From Thermothelomyces thermophilus ATCC 42464 (lineage: Eukaryota > Ascomycota > Sordariomycetes > Sordariales > Chaetomiaceae), in NCBI RefSeq assembly GCF_000226095.1, contig NC_016478.1, positions 536,001 to 600,000 on the forward strand: DNA of 64,000 bases. Reading direction: 5' to 3'. The translations under genes and the position numbers were made by a program. Shown one piece after another: positions 41,396 through 52,869 of this stretch (within the stretch, counting starts at the first letter, position 1; each line of letters starts with the position of its first letter). The notes below the pieces were generated by a model. That model had not been told where the DNA came from. It worked only from the letters and a program-made list of their open reading frames with translations, and made no database searches.

Positions 41396-42361
41396 GCGAC
41401 GACGGGCCATGACAGCCGTCCATGGAACGGTTCGTTGTGTTTGAGAAAGGAGGGCGCGTTGACAGCGGGCCCTGATGTATAATACATGGCAACGGTGTGT
41501 GGTCGGAACGGAATCTTTGTTTTCGGCGTTGTGGGGACGAGCAAATGACAGCTCTCGATGCGAGAGAGCGACGGCCGGCGGGTGGGATGGATACACTCTC
41601 GTCTAATTGCTGTTCGGGACGCCATACGGCTTGGGCAAGCGGTGCATTGCCTTCTGATTAGCGAGCGAGGGGTTTCGCCAGTCGCTTTTGTTTAATGAGC
41701 GCGCTAGACCACTTTGTAGTAGATAAATTATCATTTCTCCCTTCTCCGTTCACCTGGGCTCGCTGCTCAGAGGTGTTCAGAGGTGTTCTGCCGCACCCCC
41801 CCCCCCCCGCCCCCCCCCGGGTAGACGTATTCATTTCTGGCATGTCTCAAGTGGCAACAATCTTTTTGTTAAGACGAAATCAAGAATATGCCAACCCACC
41901 GGGGAAGGGGCAACGAGATCATTGGCAGCCGGCTGCTTTGAAACCGGTCTACGGATTAGGCGGAGAGGAGCAAGGCCTACAGGACTCTCTCTGGAGCGGC
42001 TTTGAGCTCAGCTTGCCATACATGTCTCGTCCATCAACCTAACGGGATCACACACAGACTATAGCCTCCAGAGTGATGACGAGTGCAGCAAACTTTACAG
42101 GCGTGATCTTTACGCTTAATGATTCCTTGGTGGCGGCTCTGTCCTCACCATAATCGATCAGACACAACGTCCGAGAGATATTGCCCAGGCTGACGCGCCC
42201 GCAACTCACTCCTGAACACCATCTAAAAAGACGCTACCATGATCTATGGCTCCCAGCAAAACAAAAGGAAGGTAAGAGAGGGAAAAAAGAAAAAGAAAAA
42301 AGGGAGAAAGAGAAACGGGAAGTGGAGGGAAAGGGAGAGGAAGAAGGGGGGAACCACTTTG
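41396..42361. other. Convergent 3' region with C-rich tract
   Basis: Between the stops of the GTP/GDP carrier (+) and the F-box-like gene (-). Notable only for C runs at 41795-41818 and a purine-rich stretch at 42245-42350 just past the minus-strand gene. No gene recognised. Confidence 0.55.
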
Positions 42362-45155
42362 CTAGCGCCAGTATCTCGACTGGTGATAGGCGCCCGCCCC
42401 ATCCACTTCCACCTCGAGCCTCCCACCCCAATGGAAGTGCGGCGGACCGCACCTGACCTGCTCTCCCCTCGCTTCCGCCTCTTTCTTGGCAGCCTCGTAC
42501 GCCTGGCGGGTCCGCGCTCGGTACTCCTTGATGGCCTTCACCACGTCCCTCATGCCCCTCAGCTGCTGCCGCGTGGGTACGGCGGGCCGCGACGCTCCGG
42601 CGGCGGCGGCGGCGGCGGCGGCGGCCGTGGTCGCGCAGGCGGAAGGGGAGGGTGGGGGGCAGAGGATGCTCGCCCACGCTGGCCCGAACAGCAGCTCCCC
42701 CGGGGGCACGCCGGCTCTCACGTGGCACGGCGTCGCGGGGACCGGGTCGCAGCGCAGCTGGGGATGGGCGCGGAGGAGGCGGGTGTACTCGCGCACGGCG
42801 GGCGGCGCGCTGCCATCATCGCGGTCGCCGGAGCCCTCCTCTCCGCCCTCACCCCCGGCCCCCTCCTCCTCCTGGCGGTCGGAGGAGTAGCCGGCCCAGA
42901 CGAGGGCGGAGAGCGGGGTTGCGCCCTTATGCCAGGTCCAGGAGTGTGGGATGCGGACGTGATTCAGTTGGCGTTTCGGCCGTTCTGGGCTGTCATGATG
43001 ATGATGGTCCGGATGTCTGGGGAAGACGGATGTTTCGTCCGGGCATGCGGTGGCAGGAGCGACGGGGGCGGGAGCGTGGACGGAGGAAGGGGGGTGAGGT
43101 GGGTGTGATCTGGCCGACTGGGATATGCGGGTTGGTTCTGATTCTGAGCCTCGTGGATTCGGCTCCGACTCGGGATCATTCGGCGGCGTTGCCCGTGACG
43201 CCGCCTTGTCGGTCGACAGCACGGATGACCAGCCCGAGTCGCCAAAGAAGCTGAACTCTTTGGTGGCGTCCTCCATGACTGCCGCGGCGTCAAAGCCGAG
43301 CTCGAGGCCGAAACTGTCGCGGGACAGATCCTCCAGAGGGTCAGGATCGAACTCGAGGCGGATGTGCCGCAGCCCGAGCAGGGTCACCGGGCCGTGCCGG
43401 CTGGCCGATTTGGTGTCCTGGATGGCCCGCTCCTGTATCGAGGCGAGGTTGAGGAAAGCAATCAGCTTGTCAATGAGCGGCCCCGTGGAGTACCTAGGAA
43501 TGCGCGTCAGGACGAGCGACTGCAGCCGGGGGTTCATGTCGGGCACAAATGCCTCGGGGTATGCGAGTTCGGCCCGCGGGAGCAGCTGCGTCTCGGCCAC
43601 CCACATGTTCGCCATGGGCGACAGGCGGTCGAGGGACAGGGTCAGCAGTTGCGTGACCACCGAGTGGTGGATGCGCAGGACCTGCAGGTTGGCCGAGAAT
43701 ACGGGACGGAACAGGTGGGCGCAGCCGAGGGCGCCCGACAGTCTCGCCTTGGACAGCCAGGAGGGCGGAGCGGCGTCGGGGAGCTTAAACGAGACGGAGT
43801 CACACTCGAGGCGCTGCAGCTGTCCCGGAGAGGAGCGGATCGTCCTGGAGAGGCCTTCGGCCGAGACCTTGTTGCTGCTCAGGTACAGGTGGGTGATGCC
43901 ATGGGGTGCTCGGCAAACGTCTGCTATCTGCACGGATTCCAGTGGAGGGCTATGAGAGCCGACGCCACCAGAGAGCATGGCCTTGACGGCGTCGGCCGAG
44001 TCGGGCAAGATCTTGACCCGGCCGTCTAAGCGGGGGGCAATGGTCGGATGAGGTCCAGCCTCGCCGGGGGCAATGTAGCACGGGGGATCGGCAATATGTC
44101 TGTGAGGATGGCTAAAGTCGGCGCTCCATTCCGACTCGGTAACGGTGCAGAAGGTGCCAAAAGAGGGGCTGCCTGTTAAAAGCCATGCGATGCGGCCCTC
44201 GACCGAGTAGTGGTCTGTTCTTGAGGTCTGTGAAGGGAAGGAAAACTGGTTCAGGGCATCGAGGGCGTCACCGGTGAGCTTGTTTCGGCTCAGGTCAAGG
44301 CTCCACAGCTGCTCCCCAAAAGTCTTGAAGAGAAGGGTGGCTGTCGCGTCATCCATCTCGCGTCCCCGCAACTTGAGGATACGCAAGCCGGGCAGGTTGG
44401 CCGGGCTCAGAGTCCGCTGGGCAAGCGGGTGCCTCAAAGAGCCCGGCATATCGGACACGTCCAGATATACGAGCCTCTTGAGGTACGGGCTTGCGAAGAA
44501 AGAAGGGGGCAGCGCGACCTGGCACCGGGCAGTACTCAAAAGCAACGGCGGCTCAAACGGCGGCTCAAACGGCGGCTCAAACGGCGGCAGCCGGTCAGGG
44601 GCCAGCGGGCTCCCCGGGGGCTCGTGCGCCAGGTTGGGATATCCGTCGAGCAAGATGCACCTCAAGCGGGGAAAGCCGGAGGCAATAGAGAGGAGCAGGG
44701 AGGAGAGGGGAACGGCGCCGCCAACACCAGCGTGGGCAAAGACGGCGTAGTCGTAAGACTGGGAGACCCATCGCGTGTCAAAGGAACGGACAAGATTGCC
44801 CGGCGTGGTCGCCCGAACGCGCGTTTTGACATGGCGCATGAACCGAATCAGGCACCCAGGATCTGGAAAGCGGTCAGACGAATGCACATGCACACGAGGG
44901 GGACCAAGTGGTTTGGGATGGGATTCGGGAGGACTAGCCGCAATGTGGATTCAGGGAACGCATGACGGCGAGGGGATCATTCCAGAGACGCGGGGCGAAC
45001 TGGCGGTAGAAATGCCGCGAGACGAGGCATAGACGCGCGTAATCGTTGATTCGGACGTACGGCGCAACGAGTGCAAGCCAGTCTGGCCGTGTCGTGGCCG
45101 CTCGGTAGGACGGGAGGTCGACCACGGCATCTGCAGTGCGTCGGGTGTGCTCCAT
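42362..45155 (-). CDS. F-box-like protein with leucine-rich region, function unknown
   Basis: Starting at ATG 45155, the N-terminus VDLPSYRAATTRPDWLALVAPYVRINDYARLCLVSRHFYRQFAPRLW reads like a fungal F-box. A long second exon (44862-42362) then gives leucine-rich repeats such as LKRLVYLDVSDM, LPGLRILKLRGREM and LWSLDLSRNKLTG. Together this suggests a substrate adaptor of an SCF ubiquitin ligase. The total is 905 aa if exon 1 ends at 44939, which would use a GC donor (phase 1, intron 44863-44938); a weak GT donor a few codons earlier is the alternative. The C-terminal third is disordered, with a poly-Ala run encoded by a GCG tract (42598-42625) and His/Pro/Glu-rich stretches. A 12-bp coding minisatellite encodes repeated EPPF. 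It is the last host gene before the transposon island. Confidence 0.75.
42598..42625. repeat. (GCG/GGC)n trinucleotide tract, coding poly-Ala
   Basis: About nine tandem triplets within the F-box-like gene, read on the minus strand as a run of about ten alanines. Confidence 0.9.
44546..44588. repeat. 12-bp coding minisatellite (EPPF repeats)
   Basis: Three to four copies of the unit GGCGGCTCAAAC inside the F-box-like gene. On the minus strand they encode PPFE-type tetrapeptides. The unit is four codons, so copy-number change preserves the frame. Confidence 0.9.
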
Positions 45156-45887
45156 CACGCCTAGACGCACACGGGCAGTTGTTTATGCGACCGTTTTTCT
45201 TCTTTTCTTCTTTTCTTCTTTTCTTCTTTTCTTCTTTTCTTCTTTTCTTCTTTTCTTCTTTTCTTCTTTTCTCTTCTTTTTTTTCCTTTCCTATTTTTAG
45301 AGTACGACTTGCTACATCAGTCCGAAGGCTGCTGTTGTTGCCGCGCTGCTGAGCTATTGAGCTGCTACGTCGACGCCCAAGGTAGGTTCCGGCTCAGAAG
45401 TGCGTCTAGTTTGGCGAGCGCACCGGCCGAACTCCATCGCTGACCCGACGTATGATGCGACCCCTCAAGGCGCAGGCATCAGCTCAGGCGTGGTCGTATT
45501 CAGAACGATTGCCGCTTCGCTGAGGCACCTGAGAGGGCAGCGTATGTTGCTGGGAGGACCTTGGAAGTATCCGCTTCTGGAAGTGGAAGATTGGAGAGAG
45601 TGGAGTGGAGGGTGCTGTGGTTAGAGGGAAGCTTGTCGATCCCCAGCCTTGGCGGCCCTGGGGTCGAACCTACACTCCGCAGCCAAGGCTTACTCGTGGC
45701 CCCCCCTACCTGCCCCGCTTTTCTTCGGCCCAGCCAACGAACCGCTAGGCAGGTTGGTACTTACTACCTATACAGCCATACTAGCCAAACGGCCACTTTT
45801 TCGACATCTTCGACAAAGCCACTACTTTTAAAGCCTACATTCGAATCCTACAATATATTAAAGATAGAGGGCTATATCTAGGATGTT
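45156..45887. other. Promoter-side flank of the F-box-like gene and boundary of the transposon island
   Basis: Contains the pyrimidine microsatellite at 45194-45290, then ordinary-looking DNA to about 45720, then increasingly TA-rich sequence up to the LINE 3' tail at 45888. RIP may have spread a short way out of the repeat here. Confidence 0.5.
45194..45290. repeat. (CTTCTTTT)n microsatellite upstream of the F-box-like gene
   Basis: About nine tandem 8-bp pyrimidine units, 40-135 bp upstream of the minus-strand ATG at 45155, so within the likely promoter or leader. On the coding strand it is a GA-rich tract. Confidence 0.9.
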
Positions 45888-46445
45888 CTTATTATTATTA
45901 TTATTATTAATCTTACACTGCTATACTAATAAGCATACTAGAGCCTCTCTAGTTATATACAAAGGAAACCGTACCTAATAGGCCAGATAAAAACCTCTAT
46001 CCTACCTTTAACGCCTAATCTAGAATACTAATACACTACAAAGGAAAAGGAGAAGTGGCTAGAATAGCCTTATAGAGGCCTTATACCCTGGTCTAGCCTC
46101 CTTACGAGGTGGTATTCCGGAAGCCTCCCTAGGTCTACTAGCCACTATAGAACCCTCCTTGCCAAACGATAGTTACAGGCCCCTATACCCTATAAAACGA
46201 GGTCTAGGTCCCTTTACAACCGTATTTCCTAGGATTTCTATATTCGGCTTCTTAGTAAGTTTAGGCACTAAATAACTAGGTACTTAATAATCTCCCTTCC
46301 CTAGCTATAGGCATAGTAAAGGGTACTAACCCCTAGGACTTAAACCCTAAATAGGAAGTTATAAAGGCTAATAACCCCTATATAGGCCTATACTAATAAG
46401 GAGCTCTAGGCCTTCGTTAGGCCCTAGTGCCTTTATAAGCCTTCC
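45888..46445 (-). mobile_element. LINE copy A, 3' part (Tad1-like), left of the Gypsy insertion
   Basis: The minus strand matches the 3' end of LINE copy B (about 52180-52733) nearly along its whole length, including the terminal (TAA)n tail, seen here as (ATT)n at 45888-45912. It stops exactly at the CTTCC that precedes the left LTR. Its continuation lies on the other side of the Gypsy element at 59173, so one LINE was split in two. It is heavily RIP-mutated. Confidence 0.88.
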
Positions 46446-46774
46446 TATAATATGCTAGCCTTATAGCATCTATAAATAAGTATATAATATTTTATTTGAC
46501 TACCTTAAGGAGGAAAAAGAGGAAAAATACAAGAGTTATACAAAGGAGTACCTTTTAACCAATATATACGTATATAACCTAGGTAGGGCCCGGTTAGGCT
46601 CTAGGTCGGGCCCTAACCAGGCCTTGGCCGTATATCCACCAGACGAGTTACAAACGAGCAACGAACGCTCTACAGACCTATAGGGCGTACATAGGTAGGG
46701 CAGGGTAGGTCTATTCCTATGCCTAGGTAAAGCCTAGGCATTGTCTAGCCTAGGTATAGCCCAGGCCTATAATA
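46446..46774 (-). repeat. 3' LTR of the Gypsy element (left copy)
   Basis: 329 bp, aligned by eye along its length with 58844-59172. The differences I noted are transitions (C/T or G/A), consistent with RIP acting on both copies. Its termini are TATAAT...ATAATA where the other copy has TGTAAT...ATAACA. Confidence 0.9.
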
Positions 46775-46775
46775 T

Positions 46776-46794
46776 ACCCCCCCCTTCTCTTTTC
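46776..46794 (-). promoter_or_regulatory. Polypurine tract of the Gypsy element
   Basis: On the plus strand a run of C then CTTCTCTTTTC directly inside the left LTR; on the minus strand this is AAAAGAGAAG plus a G run next to the 3' LTR, the expected plus-strand-synthesis primer site. Confidence 0.7.
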
Positions 46795-47067
46795 GTAGTT
46801 GCTAGGCCGACCTATCCTATATCCTACCCCTATATTAGTCCCGTGAACAGGTCCCGTGCCTTCCTTCCTTTATCGCTATAACAATGTAACCTATATATAT
46901 AATGGCGTGTCGAGCGTAAATAGGCAGCTATTCGAGTTCGGATGAAAGCTAAGCTCCTTCCCTTTGTTATTAGAACAACGCGACCTATACGCGTAGTAGT
47001 AAGTTCTACGTGTAATAAGTAGGTTGCCTAGGTCTTATGTACTCCCTTACTGCCCTTCCCTTAACGC

Positions 47068-47160
47068 CTATAAATACCTCCTCCTCTTCCCTCTTCCTCC
47101 TAATTCTCTCTCTTGTAACTAACTCTCCTCTTCCTCTATACCTTCTAACTACCCCTACCT
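47068..47160 (+). promoter_or_regulatory. TATA-like box and CT-rich leader inside the Gypsy element, antisense to pol
   Basis: TATAAATA at 47069-47076 is followed by about 80 bases of strongly pyrimidine-rich sequence, a common layout for fungal core promoters and leaders. It points along the plus strand, opposite to gag-pol, towards the plus-strand reading frame at 52870-53777. Confidence 0.4.
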
Positions 47161-47180
47161 CCTATAACTATACTTTGCTA

Positions 47181-47428
47181 CAGCTCGGTGGCTGCAATCA
47201 GTACAGCTCAGAGAGGCTGCAAAGGTACGACACCACAGCGGTATTCGCGCCGTGGGCGGCACTCCTGGACCAACTGTTACGGTCTGCAGAAGTAGGTGAT
47301 AAAGCGTTGATTGTTCTAAGTGCCAGAGGCACTCAGAGATGCTATCTAAATACATGTCAACACCCTGGCTCGTTATCCCTGTTGGTGGGTCAGTCGGATC
47401 TGACCCACAGACAGCCAAATGCTGTAAC
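47181..47428 (+). mobile_element. Un-RIPped 248-bp element, probable tRNA-derived SINE
   Basis: This stretch is rich in CA and TG, while everything around it is depleted of them. It begins CAGCTCGGTGGCTGC, close to a Pol III A box (AGCTCRGTGG), and 42 bp later has GGTACGACACC, matching the B box GGTTCGANNCC at most positions; the spacing is right for a tRNA-type promoter. The left flank ATACTTTGCTA (47170-47180) and the right flank ATACTTGCTA (47429-47438) differ by one base and look like a target-site duplication. An alternative is a MITE: the ends share CAGC...GGCTG as a short imperfect inverted repeat. Its shortness would keep it below the size RIP usually recognises. Confidence 0.6.
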
Positions 47429-47879
47429 ATACTTGCTACCTATACCCTTATTATACCTTTAAGTTTTTTTTTAATTAGTATCTGTCTAGTATATTAATAG
47501 CTACTAGTTTACTTAGAGCCTCTAAGGTATTAATATTAAGGCTCTCTTGTATCTTTGCGAATACCTTACTAAAACTTACGAAACTACTATCGTTAGAAAG
47601 CTCTCGAAAAACGCTATCTAACGGTACTACTTTCAACCGCGCGCGAGCCATTACAGGTATATAATAGGCATTATAAGCGTTAGAACTAGACCTAACTATA
47701 ATCCGACCGTACCTTGTATACCTATCAAAATTTTTACCGCATAGACTACCTAGAGCCCCTGAACGTAACGTTAATTTAAAGCCTACTGCTAAGCCACCAA
47801 GTAGGGAGGCCTATAGCTTCGAACTAATCAAAGGGGGGCCTACTATAGGCCTACCCTACCCCGGATATTAAGGAACTAA

Positions 47880-49120
47880 GGGGTCTTGTCGCGTAACTGG
47901 TCGACCTTATGCTAAGCCCTAAACAGGGCAAGGCATAGAACCTCGCTAATAGGCTCTTACAAGGCCTTATGACTACTATTATAGGCCTAGTTCCAAACCT
48001 ATAGGAACTTGTGGCCGAGGAAGTTAGAAAGGGGCTTAAAGAAGCCCTTAAGGCTACCCCCCGCCCTACCTAGGCATAGGTGGCCGTAGGCTCGTAATAG
48101 GGGGCAACAGGCCCCTAGGGAGGCCTACCATCGGCCAAGGCGGTGCCGTTACAGGCCTCGCGGGAGGTCACGATACGGAACGTAAGCCTACGGGAGGACC
48201 TTAAAGCCCGAACCCCGGCCAAGATAGTCTAAGCAATTAATAGGGCTTCTAGCCGCTAGGGAGCCGTTACGGCTAGGAAGCTCCTAAGCAGGGATATAGT
48301 AGTGGTCTTTAAGGACAAGGCTATTAAGGACTAGTATTTGGTTAACAAGCGATAGGTAGCTATAGCCTTCGGAGAGGAGGCTAGGGAGGTTAGCAGGGCC
48401 TATATAGTCCTAGCTAAAGGAGTCCGGAAGGAGGAGCTATAGGGGGTTAGCGAACAAGACTTTATAGGGGCCGTAGGCCTACGCTCGATCAAAACGGTCA
48501 AGTTCCGGCTACTAAAGAGCCCGTAGAGGAAGTAGGCCATGGTACTCCTAGGCCTATAGGACCTCGAAGAGGCCCGGAAGGCCTATGACAAGGGCGTGGT
48601 CTAGGATGCCTAGGTGCTAGACTACAAGCCCTATTAGGATGCCCTAGAGCCGAAGTAGTGCTATAGGTGTTAGAGCTTTAGCCACACCTAGCGGTACTAC
48701 TAGCGGCCGGCCTATTATAGCCATTATAGCGTAAAGGCCTATAGGGAGGGGGGGAAGGCTAGGGAGGCCTAGTGCCCTACCTACTCTAACTAACTCCCTT
48801 ATAGGTATACGGCCTGTAGGGGCCCTTATATAGCCTGGCATAGGGGCTGCCCGAAGAAAGTCAAGGCCTAGGAAAGGGCTAGGGAGGCCTACTAGTATAG
48901 ACCCCGAACCTTCTAACCACTAGAGCAACTATACTAGAGGGTAGCCTTCGAGTTTAGTAACTAGCCGGAAGATGACGACCACTATCAAACCGGGGCTAAA
49001 CGCCCCTATAGGAGGCCTACCCTGGCCTAATAGGCGGCTAGAAGCACCTTATTTGACGCCTGACAGACCTATATCTCCTTTCTATAACCTGGAACCCCCT
49101 CCTTCTCGCAACCGGCCGAG
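47880..49120 (+). pseudogene. LINE copy B ORF1, gag-like with CCHC zinc knuckles
   Basis: Reading through TAG codons, the frame gives helical N-terminal sequence, then FGEEAREVSRAYIVLAKGVR and a zinc-knuckle cluster (CYRC, a Gln or Trp position now TAG, SFSHT) ending GPYIAWHRGCPKK. This is the arrangement in Tad1-clade LINE ORF1 proteins, which bind the element RNA. Many RIP stops make it non-functional. Confidence 0.8.
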
Positions 49121-49189
49121 GGGGCAACGGTTACAGAGCTAACTACTATACCCTCGGCCTCCGCTCTAGCTACCTCGAATGCAAATTAA

Positions 49190-52100
49190 GATCCTTTAGT
49201 GGAATACCTAAGGTAATAAATAGGCCCTCGAGGTCCTACTAGAGGAGGCTAAATACAACCTATTAGCCATCTAAGAACCGTAGATCAACCGGTTTATAAG
49301 GTTAATATACTGCCCCCGGGCTTCGAAATACTACCTAGTTTACAAGCCTAAGGGCAAGGCGGCTATTCTAGTGGCTAAGCGCTTCCCGGTTAGCTAGTAG
49401 GACTATTCGGCAGAGGAGAACTAGTGTAAGGTAACCTTTCCGGCCCTAGGAGAAAGGGGGTTCGAGCTCTAGTTAGTCTATAATAATAAAGGGGAGCAGG
49501 CCCTCTTATAGGACCTACTAGCCCTACCTTGGCCAACCTACCCCCTAGTTCTTATAGGTAACTTCAACCTCTACCACCCGGTCTAGGACCTATTTAACAG
49601 GCTTAGCCTAGGGGCCAGGGACCTCCTTAGCCTCGTAGACTAGTAAGACCTCGACCTACGTACGCCCTACGGCTAGGTCACCAGGGCCCCCTAGGGGGAC
49701 TAACGTGGCCGGCCTTCTACGATAGACCTATTCTAGGCCTTGGCCGGGCTGGAAGCGACCTATAGGGATATTGCGGAACGTAGGAAATCCGACCACTACC
49801 TACAGGCCCTAAATGTCTCCCTCTAGGGGACCAATAGGCCTATACCGGCTAGTAAAGGGTAGGACTAAAAGAGCCTAGACGAGGAGGTTATACGGGCCGA
49901 GGCGGCCTACCTCCTACTCCGGCTTGGTAGGTAAGTATTGGCCCCGGCCGGGCCTGTCTTCCGGGGCCCGGAGGAGCTTCTATAGGCCTTCGACAGGCTT
50001 ATAGAGGCCCTCGAGGAGATAGCTACGGTCTCGGCCCTAGCAAAGAAGGCTAGTACAGGTGGCAAACGAGCTCGGTGGTGGACAAAGGAGGTTCAGGAGG
50101 CCCAGAAGAGGGCTAAGGAGGCAGAGAGGGCCTATAGGGGTACCCTAAACCCCTATACGCAGGAAGTACTTCGGCAGGCCCTATAGGACTAGGCTAAGAC
50201 CATTACGGCCGCGAAGACCAAAAGCTAGAGAGCTACATTATAGGAGGTAACTAACTAGCCGGACCTGTTATAGAGACTAGAGCGGTAGGCAAGGCTATAA
50301 AGCCACCTACTAGTTGACCTTCTAAAGCTCCTAGCCTTCGAAGGAGGGCTTATAACCTACTAATAGAAGGCTAGAGTACTAGCCGATAAGTTCTTTCCGA
50401 ACCTAGAAGTACACCTATCAGATATTAACGACCTGGATCTGAACGACTACTAGGAGCCGAAGTTCGAAATAAGCCAAGAGGTTACGGTAGGCGAAGTTAA
50501 GGTAGTACTAGCTAGGGCGGCCCTATAGAAAGCTTTAGGGGAGGACCTCCTCCCTATAGGTCTATTAAAGATCTATAGGCAGACGCTCTACCAGATACTA
50601 GCAAAACTAGCCTTAGAGAGCCTATAGCTTAGCTACTTTCCGGCCCGGTTCAAAAGGGCCAAGACAGTGGTCCTCTGTAAGCCCGGCAAACCCCTACAAG
50701 CCTACTTTACCCTAGGTAGCTATAGGCCTATAGCGCTCTTACTAATAATGGGCAAAGTACTAGAGGCTATAGTCGCCCGGAAGGTAACGGCCGTTATAGA
50801 GGCCTACAGGCTTCTCCCGGCCGAACAAATAGGTAACCGGGAACATAGGTCTACAGAACTAGCCATTCGGCTTGTTACGGCTCAGGTCTAGGAGGCTTAG
50901 AGGCATAAGGCGGCCGCCTCCCTCCTACAGCTCGATATCTTAGGGGCTTTCGATACTGTTAACTATACCTAGCTATTAGCCACTTTACGGAGCTAGGGCT
51001 TCCTAAAGTAGGTAGTGGTCTAGGTTAGGGAGTGGCTACAAGATAGGGTGGCTATCCTTTACTTCGATGGCTAGGAAACGGAGGGTATAGCAGTAAGGGC
51101 TGGGGTCCTATAGGGGTTACCCCTCTCCCCTATACTGTTTACCCTCTATATAGCCTCCCTCTACCAGGCCATTTACTAGGCCAGCCCCGCGGTCAGTTTG
51201 ATAGACTTCGCCGACGATACTAACCTCCTAGCCTTCGGGAGGGCTAAGGAGGCCTACAACGGTTAGCTACAGAGGGCCTGGAAGGCTTGCCTTCAGTGGG
51301 CAAGGACCTGGGGTATGGCTTTTGCCCCGGAAAAGTGCGAGCTCATCCACTTCAACAGGGGCCGGAAACAGTGGTCGCGACCGCTAGAGCTCCTATAGCC
51401 TAGAGGGGGTACTACTACTATAGCCCCGTCGAAGTCGGCCAGATTCCTTAGGGTCTGGCTAGACTAGAAGCTATAGTGGGGCCCTTACTACGCAAAGGTG
51501 GTTAAGAAGCTAGAAACTTAGGAGTTTGCCCTAACCAGGCTCGCTACGAAGACCTAGGGCCCTGGCCTTCTACGGGCCCGAGAGGTCTATCCTAAGTATA
51601 TCCGTAGCGCCCTAGCTTACGGGGCCTCGAACTTCCATAAGCCTACCAAGCCAGGGGGCAAGCCGGAAGACCCTGCTAAGGAACTATTAAAGGCCTAATA
51701 TAGGGCCCTTCGAGTAGTTACTAGGGCCTATAAGGCCACCCCTATCTAGTGCCTCGAAACGGAAGCTTAGGTGCCGCCTCTCGACCTCTATCTTAATAAG
51801 AGGCTAGCCGACTTCGAAGCCAAACTCGACCAGCCACTCCTATAGACCGGGGCAGGCCTAGGGGCCTCCCGGGTCCCTACAAGGGCTCTTATCTAGCAGG
51901 CCTGTAATAGGCTAAACCAGAGGTTCTAGAAGAGAAGGGCTAGGGCAAGGGGCTAGGAGCTAAGGCCTATAGCCCTCGAGGTAACAAGGTCGACAGTCCG
52001 ATAGTAGGTTCAGGAGGGCTATAGGGGGGGTCAACCCCTCCTTCAGACCCTATAAAGAAGGCTACGGGCTACAGAACTAGCCGTAGTGGCTAGCTAGAGC

Positions 52101-52560
52101 AACCGCTAGAGGGCCGACCAAGCCGGCAGGAGGATATGGCGCGTGTCGGACAAGGACCCCCCCCGCCTGGTTTTTATAAGGGAAGGCCTATAAAGGCACT
52201 AGGGCCTAACGAAGGCCTAGAGCTCCCTACTAGTATAGGCCTGTACAGGGGCTATCGGCCTCCGTGACTTCCTGTTTAGGGTTCAAGTCCCGGGGGTTAG
52301 TACCCCTTACTATGCCTATGGCCAGGGGAGGGAGACTGTCGAGCACCTAGTTGTTTGGTACCTAAACCCACCAAGAAGCCGAACGTAGGAATCCTAGGAA
52401 ATACGGTTGTAAAGGGACCTAGACCTCGTTTTGCGGGGTATAGGGGCCCGTAACCATCGTTTGGCAAGGAGGGTTCTATAGTGGCTAATGGACCTAGGGA
52501 GGCTCCCGGAATACCGCCTTACAAGAAGGCTAGACCAGGAAGGAAGGCCTCTTTAGGGCC
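49190..52560 (+). pseudogene. LINE copy B ORF2: AP-type endonuclease and reverse transcriptase
   Basis: Endonuclease motifs come first (NLLAIQEPWI at about 49255, GNFNLYHPVQD at about 49560, STIDLFQALAG at about 49720). The reverse transcriptase follows: GSYRPIALLLIMGKVLEAIV at about 50715, then NREHRSTELAIRL and the catalytic FADD in LIDFADDTNLL at about 51200. The C-terminal part has YGASNFH and RVVTRAYKATP, the usual Tad1 tail. It is interrupted throughout by TAG codons at former Gln and Trp positions. Confidence 0.88.
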
Positions 52561-52869
52561 ATTCTAGCCACTTCTCCTTTTCTTTGTAGCGTATTAGTAT
52601 TCTAGATCAGGCATTAATGGAAGGATAGAGGTTTTTATCTAGCCTATTAGGTACAGTTTCCTTTATATATAACTAGAAAGGCTCTAGCATGCTTATTAGC
52701 ATAACGGTATAGGACTAATAATAATAATAATAACTAGTTTACTTAGTAATAGTAATAGTAGTTATTATCCTAGTAGTAATAAGAATAAAGATTGCTATAT
52801 AAATTTTCCCTTTCCTATACTAATTTTTTTTAAACTATTATATATATATACTAGGTATAGACTAACTCC

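Larger units (their letters stand above)
47517..52733 (+). mobile_element. Tad1-like LINE retrotransposon (copy B), RIP-mutated
   Basis: 5.2 kb, flanked by the identical 14-bp sequence ACTAGTTTACTTAG at 47503-47516 and 52734-52747, and ending in a (TAA)n tail just before the right duplicate, as expected of target-primed reverse transcription. It contains ORF1 (gag with zinc knuckles) and ORF2 (endonuclease, reverse transcriptase). It inserted into the Gypsy element in the opposite orientation. Stops are almost all TAG, the product of RIP on CAG and TGG codons. Confidence 0.92.

Noticed and set aside
45640-45700. tRNA-like GGTTCGACCCC on the minus strand
   Set aside because: No matching A box at the right distance, and the flanking bases do not form a T stem or acceptor stem.
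47860-52560. Possible alternative genetic code with TAG as Gln/Trp
   Set aside because: The host genes upstream use TAG as a normal stop, and TAG-only interruptions are confined to repeats, as RIP predicts.
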